This document shows positions 7,039-12,768 of a stretch of DNA of 13,546 nt, piece by piece. The DNA is from Desulfobacterales bacterium (lineage in GTDB: Bacteria; Desulfobacterota; Desulfobacteria; Desulfobacterales; Desulfobacteraceae): NCBI GenBank assembly GCA_022361135.1, contig JAKSBM010000042.1:1-13546 (forward strand), written 5' to 3'. The notes beneath the pieces were generated by a model, which was not told the DNA's origin, made no database searches, and saw nothing but the letters and a program-made list of their open reading frames with translations. How positions within the stretch are numbered: the stretch's first letter is position 1; every line of letters starts with the position of its first letter. The position numbers were made by a program, and so were the translations under genes.

Positions 7039-8110
7039 AAAAAAAGGCAAACCTGCCCAGAAGGCCGCCCCCCGGAAAAAAGGGGGGCGGTCCACCAAAT
7101 CCAAATCCACACCGCCCGTTCGCCTGGCCGATGAGCTGAAAAAAATTTTCATCGGCGTTTTGGCCCTGATCACCGTTTGCATGATGGGGGCCATGGTGGC
7201 GGATATCTTCTTAAAACCCAAATCCGTGGAACGGCCGGAATCGGCCCGCACCGCCCAGAAAACCCCGGCACCCCGAAAGGCTCCGTCGGCGGAACCCCAG
7301 TCCCCCGGCTCCAATGAAGTGAAAAAACCCATGGCCGGGTTGATGGAGAAAAAGCAGGGCCAGATTGTTTACGAGGTCCTGGAAGATCTGGACAAGGTCA
7401 AGCATCCCAAACCGGTGGTTCCGGTGAAAAAGCCGGATCATTTGCCCCGCATTGCCGTGATCATTGACGATGTGGGTTATGATTTTAATGTGGCCATGGG
7501 CATGAGCCGGGTGGACCGGAATATCACCTTTGCCGTCCTTCCCTTTTCCCCCCACGGCCGGGAATTGTCCCGGCGCCTGAGGCAACGGGGCAATGAAATC
7601 ATGCTCCATTTGCCCATGGAGCCCATCCAATATCCCAAATTTGATCCCGGCCCCGGTGCCCTGCTGACGGAGATGTCCCCGGATGAACTTCTGGAACAGC
7701 TCCGGGCCAATTTGGCCGACGTGGGCGGGGTGGCCGGAGTGAACAATCACATGGGCTCGGAAATGACCCGCCACAGCAATCAGATGAACCAGATTTTCAC
7801 CGTCCTCAAGGCGGAAAATCTTTTTTTCATCGATTCCCGCACCTCGGCGGAGTCCACCTGCCGCGCATCGGCCCGGTTGCTCCAGATTCCCTTTGGGGAA
7901 CGGGATGTCTTCCTGGATAATCGCCAGGAGGTTCCCTACACCGCCGGGCAGTTCCATAAATTGCTCAAACGGGCCCGGAAGTACGGGAGTGCCATTGGCA
8001 TCGGCCATGCCTATAAAACCACCTTGAAAACCCTGGAGCAGGAAGTCCCCAAACTCCAGGGGAAGATTCACATCGTTCCGGCCAGTAGCTTGGTCCATGT
8101 GCCGGGGTAA
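7028..8110 (+). CDS. yibQ: YibQ-family divergent polysaccharide deacetylase
   Basis: 360 residues, overlapping ctpA by 11 nt, so translation is probably coupled; no strong Shine-Dalgarno is visible. The N-terminus is very basic (about 1-28), followed by a single membrane anchor (about 38-62, FIGVLALITVCMMGAMVA), a Pro/Lys-rich linker (65-138) and the catalytic-fold domain (about 140-358). Signature motifs of the divergent polysaccharide deacetylase family are IAVIIDDVG (142-150), MLHLPMEP (192-199), NNHMGS (239-244), FFIDSRT (266-272) and IGIGHAY (323-329). The acidic pair Asp147-Asp148 with His241 and His327 forms a plausible metal site. In E. coli yibQ lies next to envC, so the pairing is an old one. 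Its substrate is not established; an envelope glycan is likely. It is the last gene of the operon and is followed by a terminator. Confidence 0.92.
   Translation: MTAKKKGKPAQKAAPRKKGGRSTKSKSTPPVRLADELKKIFIGVLALITVCMMGAMVADIFLKPKSVERPESARTAQKTPAPRKAPSAEPQSPGSNEVKKPMAGLMEKKQGQIVYEVLEDLDKVKHPKPVVPVKKPDHLPRIAVIIDDVGYDFNVAMGMSRVDRNITFAVLPFSPHGRELSRRLRQRGNEIMLHLPMEPIQYPKFDPGPGALLTEMSPDELLEQLRANLADVGGVAGVNNHMGSEMTRHSNQMNQIFTVLKAENLFFIDSRTSAESTCRASARLLQIPFGERDVFLDNRQEVPYTAGQFHKLLKRARKYGSAIGIGHAYKTTLKTLEQEVPKLQGKIHIVPASSLVHVPG
7063..7092 (+). other. GC-rich hairpin at the start of yibQ, preceded by an A9 tract
   Basis: CCGCCCCCC (7065-7073) and GGGGGGCGG (7082-7090) form a perfect 9-bp inverted repeat around an 8-nt GGAAAAAA loop. 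One G-T pair and one G-C pair extend the stem to 11 bp (7063-7092). It lies about 35 nt after the yibQ ATG and about 25 nt after the ctpA stop. A run of nine A (7037-7045) encoding three Lys codons comes just before it. The stem has no U-tract, so it is not an ordinary terminator. It may limit yibQ translation or protect an mRNA end. Confidence 0.5.
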
Positions 8111-8136
8111 GCCTCCCCTTTTAAAAGAATCGTAAT

Positions 8137-8174
8137 AAAAGCTCCCATGGTGATCCTGCCATGGGAGTTTTTTT
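8137..8174. terminator. Bidirectional rho-independent terminator between yibQ and the YkgJ-family gene
   Basis: CTCCCATGG (8142-8150) pairs perfectly with CCATGGGAG (8159-8167) around an 8-nt loop. Seven T follow on the plus strand (8168-8174). On the minus strand the stem is followed by CTTTTATTA, so it can also end the convergent gene from the right. It closes the ftsEX operon. Confidence 0.88.
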
Positions 8175-8230
8175 ATGGGCGTGGTTCGATGACCGGGGGC
8201 AATGGGCGGTTTTTTCCTTTGGGGTTTGGG

Positions 8231-8791
8231 TTATTCCAGGCTGTCCTCGGTGAGGAGTAATACCGCCTGGGATACGGGAATGCGCTGGGGCAGCGGGGGA
8301 TCGGTTTCCACCTGTTCCAGAAAGAGTTTGTTCACGGCCAAAAGGGTGAGGTTGAGTTGGTCCAGGTCCAGGAGGCTTTCCTTGGGCAGGTTCCAGATCC
8401 CCTGGAAATTTTGGGGGCAGAAATCCACCTGGGCCTCCCCATCCTTCTGGATATAAAGGGGGTAGCCGTGGGTGCGGCAGATCAGGGGGCGGGCCTTGTA
8501 CAGGAGGCACCGGCCTTCGAAGAGGAGGGGACATTGGGCACCCTCCCGGTCTTCGGGGTTGGCCTCCACCGCATCCAGGATCCGGGCCTGCTGCATGGGG
8601 GAGGCTTGGTCATAGGCCTGGGCCAGGGCAAAGGCTTCCACGGGAAACAGACTGAGGAAGCGGCAGCAGCTGTCGCATCCGGCCCGGCAGAGGATTTCAT
8701 CTGGATACTTGGTGTTGAGATTTTGAATATGGGTGTCCACCTGGGCCACCAGGGCAAAATAATTGGTCAGGGTTTGTGATAATTGGTCCAT
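8231..8791 (-). CDS. YkgJ-family cysteine-cluster protein (probable metal or Fe-S binding)
   Basis: 186 residues from the ATG at 8791-8789; no obvious Shine-Dalgarno. Eight cysteines sit in the family pattern: CxxxCxxCC at residues 35-43 (ILCRAGCDSCCRF), Cys87 and Cys95 in the CPLLFEGRC stretch, Cys105 in the RPLICRTHG motif, and Cys125. This matches the YkgJ/CxxCxxCC family, predicted to chelate zinc or iron, or an Fe-S cluster. No signal peptide or membrane segment is visible, so it is presumably cytoplasmic. It stands alone: convergent with yibQ across a shared terminator and divergent from the TetR gene. The biochemical role of the family is poorly known and I do not assign one. The family call is secure. 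Confidence 0.88.
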   Translation of the reverse strand: MDQLSQTLTNYFALVAQVDTHIQNLNTKYPDEILCRAGCDSCCRFLSLFPVEAFALAQAYDQASPMQQARILDAVEANPEDREGAQCPLLFEGRCLLYKARPLICRTHGYPLYIQKDGEAQVDFCPQNFQGIWNLPKESLLDLDQLNLTLLAVNKLFLEQVETDPPLPQRIPVSQAVLLLTEDSLE

Positions 8792-8826
8792 GGGTATGTG
8801 CTGTTTTTCTGGTTAGGGGGTGTTCT

Positions 8827-8855
8827 GTTATGCCGTTTTCCAGGAACCGTGTCAA
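8827..8855 (-). promoter_or_regulatory. Predicted sigma70-type promoter for the YkgJ-family gene
   Basis: On the minus strand, TTGACA (8855-8850, 6/6) is followed after 17 nt by CATAAC (8832-8827, 4/6). Predicted transcription starts near 8820, leaving a leader of about 29 nt to the ATG at 8791. Confidence 0.5.
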
Positions 8856-8913
8856 GGTGGTGGTGGAAATCCTCCCTAAAACCCGCTGCTTAGGTGCCCG
8901 GGTGAATGTTTCC

Positions 8914-8975
8914 CATCCCGTTTTGGTGGGATGAAAACCTAGGATATTGGTGTCGGATGTTTCCCGTTTCACGGG
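8914..8975. repeat. Two short inverted repeats in the divergent region
   Basis: CATCCC (8914-8919) pairs with GGGATG (8928-8933) around an 8-nt loop, and CCCGT (8963-8967) pairs with ACGGG (8971-8975) around 3 nt. Both lie between the minus-strand promoter at 8827-8855 and the plus-strand promoter at 9009-9037, so neither should be in a leader. Together with the next repeat they account for most visible structure in the 310-base gene-free stretch 8792-9101. I find no convincing ORF there. Confidence 0.4.
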
Positions 8976-8980
8976 GCGAA

Positions 8981-9007
8981 ACCATTGTTCTTCTAAGGAA
9001 CAATGGT
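8981..9007. repeat. Perfect 10-bp inverted repeat abutting the tetR -35 box
   Basis: ACCATTGTTC (8981-8990) and GAACAATGGT (8998-9007) are exact inverted repeats separated by 7 nt. The right arm ends one base before the TTGACA at 9009-9014. No T-run follows on the plus strand, so a terminator is unlikely; a dimeric regulator site just upstream of -35 fits better. Confidence 0.55.
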
Positions 9008-9008
9008 C

Positions 9009-9037
9009 TTGACACCCCCATGGATTGTAAGTAAGTT
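9009..9037 (+). promoter_or_regulatory. Predicted promoter of the tetR-synthetase operon
   Basis: TTGACA (9009-9014, 6/6) is followed after 17 nt by TAAGTT (9032-9037, only 3/6). Predicted transcription would start near 9044, about 58 nt before the TetR ATG. The weak -10 box falls wholly inside a palindrome, as expected for a repressed promoter. Confidence 0.45.
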
Positions 9038-9051
9038 TCACTTACCTACAA
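9025..9051. promoter_or_regulatory. Probable TetR-family operator (27-bp palindrome)
   Basis: TTGTAAGTAAGT (9025-9036), a 3-nt centre TTC and ACTTACCTACAA (9040-9051) form a palindrome with 11 of 12 arm positions paired. It covers the -10 box and predicted start of the promoter for the TetR gene 51 nt downstream. This size, symmetry and placement is classic for TetR autorepression. Which protein binds is inferred from position only. Confidence 0.7.
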
Positions 9052-9101
9052 GGCGTTGGATGACCTGGTAAACCCATTGAATCAAACCAAGGTGGAGATC
9101 C

Positions 9102-9695
9102 ATGAAACCCAAGCAGAAAACCAATCCGCCCGGGCGGATCAAGATCATGAAATCCTTTACCACGCTCATGGCGGAAAAGGATTTCCATTCCATTACCACA
9201 GCTGAAATCGCAAGCAATGCCGGTGTCACCGAAGGGCTGATCTATAAATATTTCAAGGATAAAAAGGATCTTTTGTACCAGGTCCTGGGGGATCATTTTC
9301 GGACCTTCCTGGCCCGGGTGGAGGCCCGGGTGGCCCGGAAGAACTCCTGCATTGATCAATTGGCTGACTTTGTGGAGGTCAGCCTGGAAAGCTATGCCGA
9401 CAATCGGGTTTTTTCCCGGATTTTGCTGCTGGAAGTGCGCAATTCCCCAGCCTATTACGAATCCGTGGCCTATCAAATGGTCAAGGGATATTCAGGATTG
9501 TTGCTTGGGATTATTGAGGATGGAATTCAGGACGGAGAACTCAAACCCGGGACGGATGCGGGGCTTTTGCGCAGGGTTACCCTGGGCGCCGTGGAGCATG
9601 CCTGTCTGGGGGATATCATATTTGGCCGGGAATTTGACCACAAGGGTGTGGCCGCCGGCATTTGTAACATCGTATTGAACGGGGTACGTACGTGA
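9102..9695 (+). CDS. TetR/AcrR-family transcriptional repressor
   Basis: 197 residues, normal for TetR proteins. The ATG follows GGTGGAGA (9091-9098). The N-terminal DNA-binding domain (about 10-60) carries the family helix-turn-helix: ITTAEIASNAGVTEGLIYKYF at 31-51, with DKKDLLYQVL after it. The all-helical C-terminal part (65-197) should form the ligand pocket and dimer interface; it cannot be matched to a ligand by eye. A large palindrome covers its own promoter, and the next gene starts within its stop codon (TGATG, 9693-9697). It therefore probably represses itself and the acyl-CoA synthetase and is relieved by an acyl-CoA or related acid, as in FadR/PsrA-like TetR regulators. That ligand is inference. 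It may also act on the divergent YkgJ-family gene, whose promoter lies about 170 bp from the palindrome. Confidence 0.92.
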   Translation: MKPKQKTNPPGRIKIMKSFTTLMAEKDFHSITTAEIASNAGVTEGLIYKYFKDKKDLLYQVLGDHFRTFLARVEARVARKNSCIDQLADFVEVSLESYADNRVFSRILLLEVRNSPAYYESVAYQMVKGYSGLLLGIIEDGIQDGELKPGTDAGLLRRVTLGAVEHACLGDIIFGREFDHKGVAAGICNIVLNGVRT

Positions 9696-11890
9696 TGGAA
9701 AAAGTGGATATCGAATGGATGATTGAAGGGCGGCTTGAATCCGGGGCAACCGTGTTTGCCGAGGATACGTCCAAACAGATACTGGCTTCCCTGGGAGTTC
9801 CCGTGGTGGCGGAAAAGCGGGCGGAGAGCCCTGGCGAGGCCGGGCGCCTGGCCCGTGAAATGGGGTTTCCCCTGGTGCTCAAAGGTGTGGGGAAGGAATT
9901 GCTCCACAAGACCGAGGCCGGTGTGGTCCGTCTGAATCTGGGCAGTGAAGACCAGGTGATTGTCGCAGCCCAGGGGATGGCAGCCAATGCCGGAGATGCC
10001 CTGGAGGGATTCCTGGTTCAACCCATGGTGGGGGGGAATCGGGAATTTGTTGCCGGCATGTTCCGGGATGATCAATTTGGTCCGGTGGTCATGTTCGGCC
10101 TGGGGGGGATTTTCACCGAAGCCCTGGGCGATACGGTCTTTCGCCTGGCGCCCCTTTCCGCATCCGACATGGATGAGATGCTGGATGCCCTGGATTCCAA
10201 GGCCCTGCTGGGGGAATTCAGGGGGGAGGCCGCCGTTGACCGCGGGGCTTTGAAGGCCGTACTCCAGGGATTGTCCGATTTGGCCGTTCACCATCCCGGT
10301 ATCCGGGAGGTGGATATCAATCCCATTAAGATTACCCCGGAGGGCCGGGCCCTGGCCGTGGACGGTCTCATCGTTCTGGATCTCTATCCCGTGGACGCCC
10401 CCGGGGTCACACCGGTGGATCCCCGGAAAATCCATCAATGCTTTTATCCGGAATCCATTGCATTTGTGGGGGCTTCGGCCGGCCTGGGGAAATGGGGTCA
10501 CATCCTGCCCATTGCAACACTTTCCCGGGATTATCCGGGAAAAATATATCTGGTGAATCCCAAGGGGGGAACGATTCTGGGGGAGCGGGCTTTTTCCAGT
10601 CTGTCTGCCATTCCCGGGATCGTGGACCTGGCCGTGGTGACCATTCCGGCCCACCGGGTCATGGATCTGGTGCCGGAGTTGGAGGAAAAGCAGGTCAAGG
10701 GGGTGCTCCTTATTACATCGGGATTCCGGGAAGTGGGGGAGGAGGGCGCAGCCCTGGAGGCGGCTTTGACCCGGCGGCTGGAGGAGGCGGGTATCCTTTT
10801 GCTGGGGCCCAACACCATGGGCATGTGTAATCCCCACATGGATTTGTTCTGCAACGCTTCCCATGCCTATCCCATGGCCGGTTCCACGGCCCTGGTCTGC
10901 CAGTCCGGCAACATGGGTACCCAGCTCATGGCCTTTGCCGAGCAGCAGGACATTGGTATACGGGCATTTTCCGGATCCGGAAACGAGGCCATGGTGACCA
11001 TTGAAGATTATCTGGATGCCTTTGCCCTGGATGAACTGACCCGGACCCTGGTCCTTTACATTGAAAGCGTGAAAAACGGACGTCGTTTTTTTGAAGGGGC
11101 CAAAAGGGTGTCCCGGAAAAAGCCCGTTGTGATCCTCAAGGGGGGGCGGACCCGGGAAGGGGGAGCCGCCGCCGCCAGTCACACCGGAGCCCTGGCATCC
11201 AATGCCCGGGTTTTTGATGCCGCCTGCAACCAGGCCGGTATCATCCAGGTGGAACAGCCCATGGAATTGCTCGATCTTTCCGCAGTTTTTTCATCCCTTC
11301 CCCTGCCCCGGGGCAAGCGGGTGGCCATCATGACCCTGGGGGGCGGCTGGGGGGTCATTGCCACGGACCTGTGCACCGAATACGGCCTGGAGGTTCCGCC
11401 CCTTTCCCCGGACATCATTGAGCGGTTGAACGGAATCCTGCCCGAGTTCTGGAGCCATGGCAACCCCGTGGACCTGGTGGGGGAATCCGATCCCACGATT
11501 CCAAAGACCTGCCTGGAGGAATTGTTGAAGTGGGATGGCTGTGATGCCGTCATCCACCTGGGGATCCACGGCCGAAGGGTTCTGGTCAACAATATGGTCA
11601 AGGCCGTGCGGAAAAGCGATCCCGATTTCAACGCCTCCCAGGGGGCATTTTTTCGCTCCGCCACCATCAAGGGTGAGGAAGCCTATTGCGACTATGTGAT
11701 TGAATTGACACAAAAGTATCAGAAGCCGGTTTTGGGGGTGAGTCTTCTCACGGACGGTTTGAGCAAGACCATTTACCGGGACCCCGCCTCGGGGGAAAAG
11801 GCCGTATTTTTCCCCTCCCCGGAACGGGCGGTGAAGGCCCTGGCCGGGATGTGCCGCTACCAGCGCTGGCTGGGCACCCACGGCCATTGA
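9695..11890 (+). CDS. ADP-forming acyl-CoA synthetase (acetate-CoA ligase type), fused beta-alpha chain
   Basis: 731 residues from the ATG at 9695; a GTG at 9692 is possible. Family members catalyse acyl-CoA + ADP + Pi to acid + CoA + ATP, reversibly, through phosphohistidines. The N-terminal ATP-grasp (beta) domain spans about 10-230 and has the LLHKTEAG motif, whose His (about residue 71) matches the beta phosphohistidine, and REVDINPI near 205-212. The alpha part follows: a CoA-binding Rossmann domain (about 243-345, with FVGAS and VNPKGG) and two succinyl-CoA-ligase-like domains, with LLGPNTMG, VCQSGNMGTQ and SHTGALASN (His about 496, the likely second phosphohistidine). The beta-then-alpha order in one chain differs from the separate archaeal subunits and from alpha-first fusions. 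Coupling to a TetR gene suggests control by its substrate. Acetate, propionate, branched or aryl acids are all possible; protein acetyltransferase (Pat) fusions are excluded because no GNAT domain is present. Confidence 0.9.
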   Translation: MEKVDIEWMIEGRLESGATVFAEDTSKQILASLGVPVVAEKRAESPGEAGRLAREMGFPLVLKGVGKELLHKTEAGVVRLNLGSEDQVIVAAQGMAANAGDALEGFLVQPMVGGNREFVAGMFRDDQFGPVVMFGLGGIFTEALGDTVFRLAPLSASDMDEMLDALDSKALLGEFRGEAAVDRGALKAVLQGLSDLAVHHPGIREVDINPIKITPEGRALAVDGLIVLDLYPVDAPGVTPVDPRKIHQCFYPESIAFVGASAGLGKWGHILPIATLSRDYPGKIYLVNPKGGTILGERAFSSLSAIPGIVDLAVVTIPAHRVMDLVPELEEKQVKGVLLITSGFREVGEEGAALEAALTRRLEEAGILLLGPNTMGMCNPHMDLFCNASHAYPMAGSTALVCQSGNMGTQLMAFAEQQDIGIRAFSGSGNEAMVTIEDYLDAFALDELTRTLVLYIESVKNGRRFFEGAKRVSRKKPVVILKGGRTREGGAAAASHTGALASNARVFDAACNQAGIIQVEQPMELLDLSAVFSSLPLPRGKRVAIMTLGGGWGVIATDLCTEYGLEVPPLSPDIIERLNGILPEFWSHGNPVDLVGESDPTIPKTCLEELLKWDGCDAVIHLGIHGRRVLVNNMVKAVRKSDPDFNASQGAFFRSATIKGEEAYCDYVIELTQKYQKPVLGVSLLTDGLSKTIYRDPASGEKAVFFPSPERAVKALAGMCRYQRWLGTHGH

Positions 11891-11975
11891 CCCCGGTCAA
11901 ATGGGGTTGAATCCCCCCGGGTTTTGATCTAAGTTGAGGGCCAGAATAAATGTTAACCCAAGCAGGAGAAATGCC

Positions 11976-12767
11976 ATGGCACCCCGAATAAGCACATCGG
12001 CCTTGATGAAGAAGAAGCAGGACGGACAGAAAATCACCGCTCTGACAGCCTATGATTATCCCTTTGCACGGATTCTCGACCAGGAGGGGATTGATGTCAT
12101 CCTTGTGGGCGATTCCCTGGGCATGGTGGTCCAGGGCAAGGAAAATACCCTTCCGGTTACCATGGATGAAATCATTTATCACACCGCCATGGTGGTCCGG
12201 GGAACGGAACGGGCCATGGTGGTGGGTGACATGCCCTTCATGTCCTACCATGCCTCCCTGGACAAGGCCGTGGAAAATGGGGGCCGTTTTCTCAAGGAGG
12301 CCGGTGCCGGTGCCGTGAAGCTGGAAGGGGGAGCCGACGTCTGCCCCGTGATCAACGCCCTGGCCAAGGCCGGCATCCCGGTCCAGGCCCACATTGGGTT
12401 GACCCCCCAGTCCGTGCACCAGATGGGTGGGTTCAAGGTCCAGCGGGACGAAGACCGTCTGCTCCAGGATGCCCGGGATGTGGAGACGGCAGGTGCCTTT
12501 TCTGTGGTCCTGGAGGGGATTCCTTCCCCCATTGCGGCCAAGATTACAGAAATTCTGTCCATTCCCACCATCGGCATTGGGGCCGGCCCCGATTGTGATG
12601 GGCAGATCCTGGTCCTCCACGATATGCTGGGGATCAACGATCGATTCCTGCCCAAATTTGTCAAAAAATATGCCGACATTGCCGGTGAAGCCCGCAAGGG
12701 GCTCCAGGGCTATATTTCAGAAGTAAAGGCGGGGACCTTTCCCTCGGATGAATATGAATACAAATAG
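11976..12767 (+). CDS. panB: 3-methyl-2-oxobutanoate hydroxymethyltransferase
   Basis: 263 residues, the standard PanB length. The ATG at 11976 is chosen because AGGAGA (11964-11969) lies 6 nt upstream. PanB transfers a hydroxymethyl group from 5,10-methylene-tetrahydrofolate to 2-oxoisovalerate, giving ketopantoate, the first committed step to pantothenate and CoA. Family motifs and active-site residues are intact: VGDSLG (44-49, Asp46), GDMPFMSY (84-91, Asp85), AVKLEGG (113-119, Lys115 and Glu117), AHIGLTPQ (138-145), the catalytic Glu180 in VLEGIP, and IGIGAG (199-204). It lies 85 nt after the synthetase gene; that gap holds only a short GC-rich imperfect repeat and a weak promoter-like pair, so its own transcription is possible but not shown. 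The next gene starts 1 nt after its stop, so the two should be co-translated. Confidence 0.97.
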   Translation: MAPRISTSALMKKKQDGQKITALTAYDYPFARILDQEGIDVILVGDSLGMVVQGKENTLPVTMDEIIYHTAMVVRGTERAMVVGDMPFMSYHASLDKAVENGGRFLKEAGAGAVKLEGGADVCPVINALAKAGIPVQAHIGLTPQSVHQMGGFKVQRDEDRLLQDARDVETAGAFSVVLEGIPSPIAAKITEILSIPTIGIGAGPDCDGQILVLHDMLGINDRFLPKFVKKYADIAGEARKGLQGYISEVKAGTFPSDEYEYK

Positions 12768-12768
12768 G

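Noticed and set aside
9527..11182. 551-codon open frame on the minus strand opposite the synthetase gene
   Set aside because: It lies opposite strongly conserved ATP-grasp and CoA-binding motifs, has a low-complexity Gly/His/Pro-rich translation with no family motif, and is explained by the high-GC codon pattern of the real gene.
11891..11925. Possible terminator between the synthetase gene and panB (GGGG TTGAAT CCCC followed by GGGTTTT)
   Set aside because: The stem is only four to five pairs, competes with other C/G runs and has just four T, so it is too weak to call.
11907..11935. Possible panB promoter (TTGAAT-17-TAAGTT)
   Set aside because: Only 4/6 and 3/6 matches; such pairs are expected by chance in this length of DNA.
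11934..11975. TTG start at 11934 adding 14 residues to PanB
   Set aside because: The ATG at 11976 has a good AGGAGA at proper spacing and gives the usual 263-residue length.
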